A program made the position numbers and the translations under genes. A stretch of DNA of 62,569 bases from Marinovum sp. (GTDB taxonomy: Bacteria > Pseudomonadota > Alphaproteobacteria > Rhodobacterales > Rhodobacteraceae): assembly GCA_022447495.1 (NCBI GenBank), contig JAKVBH010000024.1, positions 1 through 62,569 of the forward strand, given 5' to 3'. Under the pieces are notes generated by a model. It was not told where the DNA came from, made no database searches, and saw nothing but the letters and a program-made list of their open reading frames with translations. This document shows positions 25,623 through 33,893 of the stretch, piece after piece (position 1 is the first letter of the stretch; every line of letters begins with the position of its first letter).

Positions 25623-26284
25623 TGGAATTCTCTTCAATAATCCCGTCAGACCCCACGATTTTTCAGATCATCTCACTTGGGGTCTATGCGGTGCTGGCGT
25701 TTTTGTCGGTCTATGTCCTGACCATTGCGCTGTTCAAACTCATCCAATTCGCGCGGCGTGGCGTGGGCGGGCGCAAAGAAGCCGAAGGCATTCTGGATGA
25801 TTGGCTCAATGGCCGCGTCGACAAAGCGATCCGCAATGCAAGCCGCCGCAAGTCGGTGTTGGCCCGCGTTTTGCAAGCGGTCTTCTCTGGCGTTCAGGCC
25901 CGTCCCAACGACAAAGGCTATGCCGAAGAGTTGAGCCGTCAGACGGCGATGATCGAATTGGCGATGCTCAATGAGCGTATGCGCGCGCTCGACATGGTGG
26001 TCCAAGCGGCACCGATGCTGGGGCTGTTGGGCACGGTTGTGGGTATGATTGACGCCTTCTCGGTGCTTTCGGTCACTGAAGGCGCGGTCGATCCCACGCT
26101 TCTCGCGTCGGGCATCTATGTCGCTCTGACAACAACTGCTGCGGGTCTATCGATCGCGCTGTTGGCGTTCTTCATTGCCACATGGCTCGAAGGTCGCATT
26201 GATCGCGAACGGACTTTGATGGAAGCGCTGATCTCAGCGGCGATCCACGGACGTGTTGATCCGAATTCGAAACCAGGCACCTAA
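25622..26284 (+). CDS. MotA/TolQ/ExbB-family proton channel protein
   Basis: A 220-residue inner membrane protein with three helices: about 17-39, then a cytoplasmic loop, then about 132-155 (MLGLLGTVVGMIDAF) and about 172-195 with TTTAAGLSIALLAFF. The GLLGTVVGM and A-TTAAGL signatures are diagnostic of the family, which uses proton flow to drive ExbD/TolR and then TonB/TolA. It is followed by two ExbD-like genes and a TonB-like gene, giving a complete motor operon. Which outer-membrane partner it energises is unknown. Confidence 0.93.
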   Translation: MEFSSIIPSDPTIFQIISLGVYAVLAFLSVYVLTIALFKLIQFARRGVGGRKEAEGILDDWLNGRVDKAIRNASRRKSVLARVLQAVFSGVQARPNDKGYAEELSRQTAMIELAMLNERMRALDMVVQAAPMLGLLGTVVGMIDAFSVLSVTEGAVDPTLLASGIYVALTTTAAGLSIALLAFFIATWLEGRIDRERTLMEALISAAIHGRVDPNSKPGT

Positions 26285-26295
26285 GGCGCTCGCAT

Positions 26296-26760
26296 TTGGC
26301 TGGCTCCGGCATAACGCTTCCTGCGCGCAAACGCAGCTATCGCATCGCACTGACGCCGTTGGCGGATGCGATGTTTCAGCTGTTGACCTTCTTTATGCTG
26401 ACCACCAGCCTCACGCCTTACTCCCTGATTACCCTGCGCACAGCCCAAGATGCACCCACGGAAGAGGATCAATCTCCTGGCGTGGGCAACGCGGAAGCAC
26501 CCGCACCCACGTCTCAGGCGCGCGGGGACAGCCGCATCGTCATATGGACCCTCGGAGATGGGATCATCACCACCGGCGGCCAGACCTTTGAAAGCGCGCA
26601 AATTGGCGAATTGGCGGGTGCGTTGGCCAGTGCCGACGTGGCGCCCAATGTGTTGTTGATCGTGACCAATGTGGCGCGCATCCAAGACGTGGCCTCCGCC
26701 ATGGAAGCATTGCGCGCCGCCGAGGTCGAAACTGTGCAAATCACAAACGAGGCGCGGTAG
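26296..26760 (+). CDS. ExbD/TolR-family protein (first of two)
   Basis: A 154-residue protein starting at TTG, with one membrane helix (about 17-38). The signature LTPLADAMFQLLTFFML keeps the protonatable aspartate of the family in the helix. The periplasmic C-terminal domain follows a Pro/Ala-rich linker. It begins 12 bases after the proton channel gene. No better ATG or GTG start is present near the expected N-terminus, so the TTG is accepted with some reserve. Confidence 0.88.
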   Translation: MAGSGITLPARKRSYRIALTPLADAMFQLLTFFMLTTSLTPYSLITLRTAQDAPTEEDQSPGVGNAEAPAPTSQARGDSRIVIWTLGDGIITTGGQTFESAQIGELAGALASADVAPNVLLIVTNVARIQDVASAMEALRAAEVETVQITNEAR

Positions 26761-26762
26761 GT

Positions 26763-27173
26763 ATGCATAGGTTGGGGTCACGCATATCCGACAATGATGG
26801 GCGCCGTGCAGAGCTCGACTCTTCGCTCGCCATCGTCAACATCGTCCTGCTGTTGATCTTCTTCTTCCTCGCCACCGGCTCGATCCTGGCCTCAGGGGAA
26901 GTGAAAATCGCGCTGCCAGATACGTCAGACCTTCCTCTGGATATGCTGCCGGAGCCCTTGCTGGTCATCAACGAAGACGGGTCGATGCAACTCAACAGCA
27001 CACCCATCGAACCCGGTACTTTGGCCGAACTGACCCTGGACGACCCAATCCTACACATCCTTGCCGACCGCGACAGCAATGCTCAGCAAGTGCTGGAGGT
27101 CATTGCAAAGGAAAACCTCATTGCGCAAGAAATCCGATTGGTCACCCTCCATCGCAGAGAGGAAACGGAGTGA
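26763..27173 (+). CDS. ExbD/TolR-family protein (second), membrane aspartate replaced by asparagine
   Basis: A 136-residue protein with one membrane helix (about 22-41) reading SLAIVNIVLLLIFFFLATGS, then a small periplasmic domain with the ExbD-like LHILADRDSNAQQVLEVI segment. Lining up the conserved phenylalanines with the first ExbD puts N26 at the place of the essential aspartate, so this copy should not carry protons. A mixed ExbD pair with one active Asp is a reasonable reading. It overlaps the TonB-like gene by four bases (GTGA). Confidence 0.85.
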   Translation: MHRLGSRISDNDGRRAELDSSLAIVNIVLLLIFFFLATGSILASGEVKIALPDTSDLPLDMLPEPLLVINEDGSMQLNSTPIEPGTLAELTLDDPILHILADRDSNAQQVLEVIAKENLIAQEIRLVTLHRREETE

Positions 27174-29125
27174 GTTTCCTTCCCTATAGCGGCAGAGACA
27201 CGGGCGCATGGGCGGGGTCCTTAGGGCTCTCGGCAATTGCGCATGGCGGTCTTGTTGCATTGTTGTTGGGCAGCTCGATCCCATTTCTTCCCGAAGGTCC
27301 CAATGACACGAATGCCCTGGAGGGCGAAGTTTTTGTGAGCCTCGAAATCCTTGATGCGGGCATTATCGATACGCTTGAACCGACCCAAATCGATGGGACT
27401 GAGATCACTGAAGATGGCGCTGAAGATATCCCAGAAGACGTTATCGATGAGCTGATCCCAGACGACACCGCAGATCTTCTTGAAGCCGACGAAACCGAAG
27501 AAGCCGCGCTGGGTCCTTTGGAAGCACCAGAAGTTGAGGCCGTTGAAGACACCATTGAGGCTGTAGAGCTCGATGCTCTTGAAGAAGCGGCAGAGATGAT
27601 CACTGACGAGATCGCCTTTGTCGAAGAAACGCCAGAAGAGCCGCTCGATCTCACAGAGCCCGAAGCACCTCCCGTGGAGGAAACAGAGCCAGAGGAGATC
27701 GAGACCACCGAATTGGATGCGCTGACAACCGACGCACCTCCGCTTGAGGAAGATGAGCTCTTCGTACAGCCTGAGGAGCCGGTCTTGGAAGAGCTCACTG
27801 CAACGATTATCGAGGATGAGCCCGAGTTCGCAGCTGAGACAGTGGAGATCGCACCCGAGACGGTTGAGGTCGACCCTGTCGAAGAGCCAGTGGCACCCCG
27901 GACCCCAGTATTGGAACCCGAGGTTGTTGATCTTCCCGAGATTACAGAACCTGAAGCGGTTGTTGAGGCGCCGACGAACGCCCCCTTGATGGATGATACC
28001 GCCGATGCAGGTGTTGACATCCAAAACGTCAATCCAATCGAAGATGATATCGTCTCGCCCCTCGGCGAGGGCGGATTTTCGACCGTTCCCGCGGACGTTG
28101 TGACCGTCCCGACATTGGAGATTGGCGAAGAAGATGTAATCGTACTTTTGGCGCCTGAAGCGCCGCAATTGCCGGATAGTGTCTCCCCTCCGGCCGTAGA
28201 AACTGCCTTGCCAACTCCGTCCGAAGATTCGCTAGAGCCCGCCATTGTCGAGGACGCAGGTCTGGCCCCCGAAGGCACGACGCCAGACGAGGGTCAAGAT
28301 ACCGCAGCACAGGCACCGGATGAGAGCATCAACGAACCAACGGATCCGGTGGAGGCTACAGAGGCTCTAACCAGCGTAGACGGGGACACGCCAGAAGAGG
28401 CAACGGTTGTGGAACCCGCCGCGCCGGAGCCTGGCGCAGAAGGCACAGCAGAAGAGCCAATGACACCCGCGACAACGATCCGCCGTGTGGTTGAAGCGCC
28501 TTCGGCACAAGCTGTGGGTTTGGGCCAATTGCTCCGCCAAATCCGCGCGACGCCGAACCCGCAATGCACGCTCCTGTTGCCGCGCCTTAGGGGCGAGACT
28601 GGGCTTAGTGTGTCTCTCATTGGTCCGGACGATGCGGCCCTTGGCGCGTTTGCAGACCAGATCACCGAACGCGTCGCCATTGATGTATCCCGCAGCTTTG
28701 AGGTGATCGACGGTCGCCAATGCGCCGCGCTTGATGCCGTGCGCCAAGCCTCGTCCTATCCGGCCAGTCGTCTGGGTATTGCGCTTGAGGCCACATCGCT
28801 GAGCAGTGGCGACACTCTACGGGCTCGCGTCCTTGGGGCAGGGGGGCTCTATCTCACACTTTTGGTCATTGACGATAACGGCGTCGTCCAAGACCTGAAC
28901 CGGTTTACAAAGATCGAAGACAACGTACCCGTCATCGATGCCCCCGTGGCGCGGTCGGGCCCAACTCGTGCCACACGTCAGATTCTACTTGTGATGGGTA
29001 GCCCATCCGGCCCCATAGACGTGCGTGATCAAATCGGTCAAGTAGCCCAAGACGTCTTTGCGCTGATCAACGCGCAAACGCTCGAAGACATGGTTTTTGG
29101 TCTCGCAACGTTTGACGTCAGGTGA
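27170..29125 (+). CDS. TonB/TolA-like energy transducer with very acidic spacer
   Basis: A 651-residue protein starting at GTG. A single N-terminal membrane helix (about 17-36) holds the S-x3-H motif (S21, H25) used by TonB and TolA to contact ExbB-ExbD. About residues 45-430 are a Glu/Asp/Pro/Ala/Thr-rich spacer; ordinary TonB spacers are Pro/Lys-rich, so the charge is reversed. The C-terminal domain (about 445-651) is not a TonB C-terminal fold that I recognise. It matches the periplasmic domain of the Ser/Thr kinase at 50194-52182, sharing an early Cys, a QCAAL motif and a following beta-rich stretch. Operon position after ExbB-ExbD-ExbD supports a force-transducing role; the partner is unknown. 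Confidence 0.8.
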   Translation: MSFLPYSGRDTGAWAGSLGLSAIAHGGLVALLLGSSIPFLPEGPNDTNALEGEVFVSLEILDAGIIDTLEPTQIDGTEITEDGAEDIPEDVIDELIPDDTADLLEADETEEAALGPLEAPEVEAVEDTIEAVELDALEEAAEMITDEIAFVEETPEEPLDLTEPEAPPVEETEPEEIETTELDALTTDAPPLEEDELFVQPEEPVLEELTATIIEDEPEFAAETVEIAPETVEVDPVEEPVAPRTPVLEPEVVDLPEITEPEAVVEAPTNAPLMDDTADAGVDIQNVNPIEDDIVSPLGEGGFSTVPADVVTVPTLEIGEEDVIVLLAPEAPQLPDSVSPPAVETALPTPSEDSLEPAIVEDAGLAPEGTTPDEGQDTAAQAPDESINEPTDPVEATEALTSVDGDTPEEATVVEPAAPEPGAEGTAEEPMTPATTIRRVVEAPSAQAVGLGQLLRQIRATPNPQCTLLLPRLRGETGLSVSLIGPDDAALGAFADQITERVAIDVSRSFEVIDGRQCAALDAVRQASSYPASRLGIALEATSLSSGDTLRARVLGAGGLYLTLLVIDDNGVVQDLNRFTKIEDNVPVIDAPVARSGPTRATRQILLVMGSPSGPIDVRDQIGQVAQDVFALINAQTLEDMVFGLATFDVR

Positions 29126-29239
29126 GGTCGCTTGCGGATGGGGGAAATAGTACGTTTAGCGCGCGAAGCCCTGCCCACAAGTAGATTGCCCGCTCATTCG
29201 AAGAGAAGAAAGGCGTTTCCGCCTAGAAGCGCCTATAGA

Positions 29240-29765
29240 ATATAGTCCCTACAAGGCGCTCTAAAATCGTTGGAAACGCTGGAGCGATAAGGGCATCTTC
29301 GCCCAGATGATGGTCGGTCTGGCTACCGAACACTGCGAAGAGAAGACCGTGATGATCGATGCCACCCGGCTCAAGGCGCACCGCAAAGCGAGCAGTTTGG
29401 GCGTCAAAAGGGGGGTGTGGACGCCTGATCGGTCGGACCAAGAGTGGCATAAACACCAAACTGCTCGCAGTTTGTGGCAGTCTAGGACGCCCGCTGAACC
29501 TATTTGTGACCGCAGGACAGGTCACCGATTACATCGTTACGCGATCAATGTTCAGCAGCCTGCCGGTTGTTGATAGGGTCCAGGAAGCGTTGCACGACAA
29601 CGGTATACGCGCCTGCATCCCTGGCCGAAAAAACGCAACCATTCGATAAAGTACAACAATCGCAGTTACAAACTGCGCAACCAGATCAAGATCCTGTTTG
29701 ACAGGCGCCTGAAGGTCTTGCTGTCGGCGAGCGCTCTCGCAGCAATCGTATTTCACTGGCTTTAA
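29240..29765 (+). pseudogene. Degraded IS5-family transposase
   Basis: Conceptual translation in changing frames gives PYKAL-stop-NRWKRWSDKGIFAQMM, then MIDATRLKAHRKASSLGVK, then (after a frameshift near a run of G at about 29410) GRLIGRTKSGINTKLLAV, and after a second shift near 29645 the end LLSASALAAIVFHWL. These match the IS5-group DDE transposase, including the family end. An in-frame stop, two frameshifts and loss of the segment before the last helix make it inactive. No terminal repeats were located. Confidence 0.85.
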
Positions 29766-29825
29766 AGCTCAATGTGCCAGACCCTAATGAGAGAGATATT
29801 GGGCTCCAAACGCCACCGAAACGAA

Positions 29826-29856
29826 ACTAAGCCGCCAAGAAGTTCGGCGGCTTAGT
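29826..29856 (-). terminator. Rho-independent terminator of the agcS gene
   Basis: A perfect 11-bp stem, ACTAAGCCGCC and GGCGGCTTAGT, with a 9-base loop, lies 36 bases past the agcS stop. Read on the minus strand the stem is followed by a T-rich TTTCGTTTCGG. It may also stop transcription from the other side. Confidence 0.75.
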
Positions 29857-29891
29857 CATTTTCACGCTCCTTGGCATGGCGCGTATCGCGC

Positions 29892-31436
29892 TTAATGGAA
29901 CTTTCTAATCTCGCCTGACTTGAGGCGCGACAGGTAGCTGTCCAACTCATCTTTGACGACCGGCATCAGGACGTACAGTGCCAGAATATTGACTACGGCC
30001 ATAGCAAAGATCGCCGCATCCGAGAAGTCGATCACCGGGCCGAGGTTGGCTGAAGCACCGATTACCACGAAGATGCAAAAGATCACTTTGAACACCAGCT
30101 CCTTGGTTTGCCCCTCGCCGAACAGGAAGGTCCAGGCCTTGAGGCCATAGTAGGACCAGCTGATCATCGTTGAGAAGGCAAACAGGATCACCGCGATCGC
30201 AAGGATGTATTTGAAGAACGGAATGGCCGACGAGAACGCCGCCGAGGTCAGCGCGACTCCTTTGTTGTCGTCAACTGTCTGGATGGTGCTTGCGCCCTCA
30301 TCCAAAAGATACAAACCGGTGTTCGGATCACTGATCAACTGACCGGTGATAATGATCACCAATGCGGTCATGGTACAGATCACCACTGTGTCGATGAACG
30401 GCTCCAGCAGAGACACGAACCCCTCGGTGATTGGCTCTTTGGTCCGTACCGCCGAGTGGGCAATTGCCGCCGAGCCAACGCCCGCTTCGTTCGAGAAGGC
30501 AGCGCGTTTGAAACCCTGGATCAGGGCACCAACCATACCACCGGCAACGCCTGCGCCAGTAAACGCACCGGAGAAGATTTCACTGAAGGCCCAACCAATC
30601 ATATTGAAGTTCATGATTAGGATAACCAATGCGGTCAAAACGTACAGCACCCCCATGAACGGCACGACCTTCTCGGTCACCTTGGCGATGGATTTCAGAC
30701 CACCAACGATCACGGCAAAGACGATTCCGGCAAACACCAGACCCGTGATCCAACCCGGGTAGTCTCCCACCACGTTCGAAATCTGTGCGTGGGCCTGGTT
30801 GGCCTGGAACATATTGCCGCCACCCAGCGCCCCGAGGATACAGAAGATCGAGAACAGGATCGCCATGAAGCCGCCTGCCGGCAGACCACGCTCCTTGAAC
30901 CCCTTGGTCATGTAGTACATCGGACCACCGGACACGGTGCCATCGTCATATTCGTTCCGGTATTTTACACCCAGCGTACATTCGGTGAACTTTGATGCCA
31001 TGCCCATCAGACCGGCAAGGATCATCCAGAATGTTGCACCAGGTCCGCCAATGCCGACGGCCACCGCAACACCGGCGATGTTCCCAAGTCCGACGGTGCC
31101 CGAAAGGGCGGTTGAGAGCGCCTGGAAATGGCTGACCTCGCCTGCATCGTTGGGATCGGAATAGTCACCTTTGACCAGTGAGATCGAGTGCGGGAAGGCC
31201 CGAAACTGGATAAAACCGAAATACAGCGTGAACACTGTCGCGGCGATGACCAGCCACATCACGATCCACGGGAAGGTGGTTCCTGGGAACGGGCTGAAGA
31301 TGAAGCTGACAAACCAGCCGGTCGCAGAAGCAAAGCCTTCATTGATGGTCTGATCCAGCGATTGCGCCGCGGCTGGTGACGACGCGGCCAGCATGGCGGT
31401 TGCAGCCAAGGATGCCGCCTTGAATTGATAATTCAT
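29892..31436 (-). CDS. AgcS-family sodium:alanine/glycine symporter
   Basis: A 514-residue membrane protein with a start at the ATG at 31436 that gives a signal-like N-terminus (AASSPAAAQ) followed by about eleven membrane helices. Family signatures include FQALSTALSGTVGLGNIAGVA and GGPMYYMTKG, then FKRAAFSNEAGVGSAAIAHS. AgcS proteins import alanine, glycine or D-alanine with sodium. The universal stress gene lies 17 bases upstream on the same strand, and a divergent Lrp/AsnC regulator beyond it probably responds to an amino acid. A good terminator follows. Confidence 0.95.
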   Translation of the reverse strand: MNYQFKAASLAATAMLAASSPAAAQSLDQTINEGFASATGWFVSFIFSPFPGTTFPWIVMWLVIAATVFTLYFGFIQFRAFPHSISLVKGDYSDPNDAGEVSHFQALSTALSGTVGLGNIAGVAVAVGIGGPGATFWMILAGLMGMASKFTECTLGVKYRNEYDDGTVSGGPMYYMTKGFKERGLPAGGFMAILFSIFCILGALGGGNMFQANQAHAQISNVVGDYPGWITGLVFAGIVFAVIVGGLKSIAKVTEKVVPFMGVLYVLTALVILIMNFNMIGWAFSEIFSGAFTGAGVAGGMVGALIQGFKRAAFSNEAGVGSAAIAHSAVRTKEPITEGFVSLLEPFIDTVVICTMTALVIIITGQLISDPNTGLYLLDEGASTIQTVDDNKGVALTSAAFSSAIPFFKYILAIAVILFAFSTMISWSYYGLKAWTFLFGEGQTKELVFKVIFCIFVVIGASANLGPVIDFSDAAIFAMAVVNILALYVLMPVVKDELDSYLSRLKSGEIRKFH

Positions 31437-31453
31437 AGTGTGTCCTGTTCGCT

Positions 31454-31888
31454 TTAGGGTACAATGGTAACCGGCACTGGCGCGGCCTGCGCTAGGCTGA
31501 TGGCGACCGAACCAAAGACGCGCGATGTCAAGCCAGGTTCGCCGTTGCGGCCGATCACGATCTGGTTGGCGCCGCTTTCTTGCGCAATGGCGCCCAGTGT
31601 TGTGGCGATGTGGCCGTATTTCAGTGCGGTTTCGATTTCCAACCCGCTGTTTTTGAGACTTTCTACCGCTGGAGCTAGGATTGCGGCTTCCGCGCGTTCC
31701 AGCTCTTCTCCGCGGCGCTTGTGCCGCTCTTCCAGTTCGGTCGGTGTCAGGAACGAATATGGAGACCATTCCAAGACATGGGCGACGACAATGCTGCCGT
31801 CCTGCACCTTGGCCAAATCTGTAGTGAATGCCAACGCCGCTTTGGCGCTGTCGCTGCCGTCATAACCGACGACGAACTTACGGGACAT
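31454..31888 (-). CDS. UspA-family universal stress protein
   Basis: A 144-residue cytoplasmic protein from the ATG at 31888, chosen over an in-frame upstream start because it begins with the family pattern KFVVGYDGSDSAKAAL. The ATP-binding end IVIGRNGEPGLTSRVFGSVA is present. It precedes the AgcS gene on the same strand with a short gap, so a two-gene operon is likely. Its exact role here is not known; Usp proteins are often co-transcribed with transporters. Confidence 0.9.
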   Translation of the reverse strand: MSRKFVVGYDGSDSAKAALAFTTDLAKVQDGSIVVAHVLEWSPYSFLTPTELEERHKRRGEELERAEAAILAPAVESLKNSGLEIETALKYGHIATTLGAIAQESGANQIVIGRNGEPGLTSRVFGSVAISLAQAAPVPVTIVP

Positions 31889-31981
31889 CTTTTCCCTCCC
31901 TGTGGTTGTATCGCCTCTTGCGAGACAACCAAAGATTAGCCCACACGCCACAAGAAAGGTTCTTCTATTTCTTGCAGGTTG

Positions 31982-31992
31982 AGAAAATTTCT
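31982..31992. promoter_or_regulatory. Palindrome in the usp-lrp intergenic region, candidate Lrp site
   Basis: AGAAAATTTCT is a perfect odd palindrome centred on 31987. Further GGAAA/AAATTT half-sites follow to 32031. AT-rich palindromes of this sort are usual Lrp/AsnC sites, and the location between the divergent regulator and its likely target fits autoregulation and control of usp-agcS. Confidence 0.4.
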
Positions 31993-32007
31993 GGAAATAT
32001 TGCCGCT

Positions 32008-32493
32008 ATGGAGAAAAATAGTGGAAATTTTACAATGGATCGTCTGGATTTGCGCATTCTTTCTATTCTTCAGAAAGACGGCCAAATTTCCATGGCCCGG
32101 CTGTCCGAGCAAGTGGGCCTGTCACTGTCGGCCTGTCACCGCCGGGTCAAGCTGCTGGAATCAGAGGGCAAGATTTCCCACTATGCGGCGCGGCTGAACC
32201 GCAAGTCCGTCGGGCTTGAAATCCAGATCTTCATCGAGGTCAAGCTGATGCGTTCACGGCGAGCAGATATTGCCGCGTTTGAAGAGGCGATTGCCGAGAT
32301 GCCAGAAGTTTTGGAATGTCACCTGATTTCAGGGGAATTCGACTACCTGATCCGGGTTGCGGCGCGAAATACCGAGGACTACGAGGCGCTCTATCGTGAG
32401 CGCTTGTCTCTGATCCCGTCAGTGGCGCAAATGAAAACCCTTCTGTGTCTGTCGACAGTGAAAGAGTTTCGGGGCTTTCACCTTTCCGAGTGA
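32008..32493 (+). CDS. Lrp/AsnC-family transcriptional regulator
   Basis: A 161-residue protein (152 if the second ATG at 32035 is used; both are preceded by a GGAAA site). The N-terminal helix-turn-helix reads LDLRILSILQKDGQISMARL then LSEQVGLSLSACHRRVKLLE. The C-terminal RAM/AsnC ligand-binding domain follows, with a CHLISGEFDYLIRV segment. Such regulators bind amino acids and form octamers. It is divergent from the usp-agcS pair, making control of alanine/glycine uptake the obvious guess. Confidence 0.93.
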   Translation: MEKNSGNFTMDRLDLRILSILQKDGQISMARLSEQVGLSLSACHRRVKLLESEGKISHYAARLNRKSVGLEIQIFIEVKLMRSRRADIAAFEEAIAEMPEVLECHLISGEFDYLIRVAARNTEDYEALYRERLSLIPSVAQMKTLLCLSTVKEFRGFHLSE

Positions 32494-32927
32494 GTTGAGA
32501 TCGCATTCGAAAAGAGGTCATTCATACCTGATGCAGCATCTGGCCCTAGGAGTTTGATCCCATGGTTTGATGGTGAGATCCTTTCGTTGGGATGGACGGA
32601 AAAACTATGGGTCAAGTTGGTCACGGGAGTGCGACGACCACGCACGCTGACACAGCAGCAGTACAGCGATCACCGTGGCATCCGGTTGTATGTGCGGCAT
32701 GCGTGTTGTTACGGCGCTGCAAGAATTGCCAATCCGATCATTTGCGTAGGAAGATTTGCGCGAACGAGGGCCGTCCTTTTGCCTTGAGCGGTTCAGACCA
32801 GGAGATATGGTAAGTGATATCTTCGACTGTTCTTGCGTACTGCATGCTGTCGGTTTGACTGAGCGGTCATCGGAGCTTTGCCAATATTTCAGTGCAGTTT
32901 TGCGTTGGGTCTCTTTGCATTGATCAC
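32494..32927. other. Intergenic region containing an IS481-type remnant
   Basis: This 434-base stretch separates the Lrp gene from the convergent RpiR-family gene. Apart from a short transposase remnant at 32607 there is no supported gene. Confidence 0.5.
32607..32813 (+). pseudogene. IS481-like transposase N-terminal remnant
   Basis: The start MGQVGHGSATTTHADTAAVQ closely resembles the conserved N-terminus of a common IS481-type transposase (MGQV-HGSATTTEA-RRAIQ). After about 22 residues the likeness is lost, so only the beginning survives. The rest of the frame to 32813 is not recognisable. No inverted repeat was found. Confidence 0.6.
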
Positions 32928-33782
32928 TCACGTGAATTTGCGAAACAACTTTGTCTGATCAAATGCGTCTTCCAGCGCTTCGTTGCGGCCCTTTACTGTG
33001 TCCCACATGGTTTCTTGCAGGGCGGCGATTGTGCATTCGACCAGCATGAGCAAGGGTGAACAGCTGTCCCAAGCGGACGGCACCGCGATGCGGCCGGTAA
33101 AGGTCAGCGACGCAATGCGATGGATGGGTGAGCGCCATTGATCTGTGAGAAGAACAATTTCCGCCCCCTTGTTTTGGCACATCTGTGTAAGCTGAAGTGT
33201 GGTGTTTTCATACCGACGCACGTCGAATGCCACGACTACGTCGTCGGCTTGCAGATCGAGCAGATCATGTGGCCAAGCTCCGCCATCGGCCACAAGTCGT
33301 ACATTGGGCCGTATCATTTGTAGATGTAAATAGAGATACCTTGCCAACGTTCCAGTGATGCGGCCACCGGTGATGAAGATGGTTCGCTTGGTGTCGCTCA
33401 GCATTTTGCACAAAGCATCGAAGTCTGCTGGGTCGATGTCATCCATACTGCGCTGCTGGTTTTCAATCGCCTGCCGAAAGTACCGGGTGAGAATATGTTC
33501 ATCGGGAAAATCGCTTTGCCAGTGTTGGCGCTTTGCCACTGGATCAGAGATCATTTCCTTTAACTCGGACCGCAATGCGGCCTGAAACTGTGGAAATCCG
33601 TCGAAACCGGTCTTCTGCAACATCCGGGTCACGGTCGTCGTGGAAACCGATGCTGTTTGTGCAAGCTCTGTGATGCTACCCAAACCGATGATGGGGTAGT
33701 CATCTAACAGGGTGCTGACAAGCTGACGTTCTGATGGGGTCATTTCATCGCGATGCTGCAGCAGTTTTTCGGAAACGGTCAT
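32928..33782 (-). CDS. RpiR/MurR-family regulator with SIS domain
   Basis: A 284-residue protein from the ATG at 33782. The N-terminal HTH (about 1-75) contains ITELAQTASVSTTTVTRMLQ and the FDGFPQFQAALRSEL segment. The SIS sugar-phosphate-like domain (about 120-260) has TIFITGGRITGTLARYLY. The family usually binds phosphosugars, but in roseobacters many RpiR-like proteins neighbour amine or amino-acid catabolic operons. It is divergent from the amidohydrolase-TRAP-oxidation operon, with two palindromes between them, so it is the likely local regulator. Confidence 0.93.
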   Translation of the reverse strand: MTVSEKLLQHRDEMTPSERQLVSTLLDDYPIIGLGSITELAQTASVSTTTVTRMLQKTGFDGFPQFQAALRSELKEMISDPVAKRQHWQSDFPDEHILTRYFRQAIENQQRSMDDIDPADFDALCKMLSDTKRTIFITGGRITGTLARYLYLHLQMIRPNVRLVADGGAWPHDLLDLQADDVVVAFDVRRYENTTLQLTQMCQNKGAEIVLLTDQWRSPIHRIASLTFTGRIAVPSAWDSCSPLLMLVECTIAALQETMWDTVKGRNEALEDAFDQTKLFRKFT

Positions 33783-33834
33783 TTTTTGGCCTTTCACCGG
33801 GCTTCTGTCAAAATTTCCACGCAACAAACTGGGC

Positions 33835-33848
33835 TGAAAATATTTTCA
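33835..33848. promoter_or_regulatory. Perfect 14-bp palindrome, candidate RpiR operator
   Basis: TGAAAATATTTTCA is its own reverse complement and lies 52 bases from the rpiR-type start and about 45 bases from the amidohydrolase start. The location between a regulator and its divergent target makes it a strong operator candidate. Confidence 0.55.
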
Positions 33849-33857
33849 CGAAAAATT

Positions 33858-33884
33858 ATTGACAGATGACTTTGTTATGTCAAT
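33858..33884. promoter_or_regulatory. Inverted repeat overlapping a TTGACA box before the amidohydrolase operon
   Basis: Perfect 7-bp arms ATTGACA (33858-33864) and TGTCAAT (33878-33884) are separated by 13 bases. The left arm contains a TTGACA -35-like box on the plus strand. With the neighbouring 14-bp palindrome this suggests a two-part operator or overlap of operator and promoter. Confidence 0.45.
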
Positions 33885-33893
33885 GATTTTCCA

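Noticed and set aside
27184..28278. Minus-strand frame of 364 codons opposite the TonB-like gene
   Set aside because: Ser/Thr-rich shadow of the Glu/Asp-rich spacer; the plus strand has a membrane helix, the S-x3-H motif and a conserved C-terminal domain.
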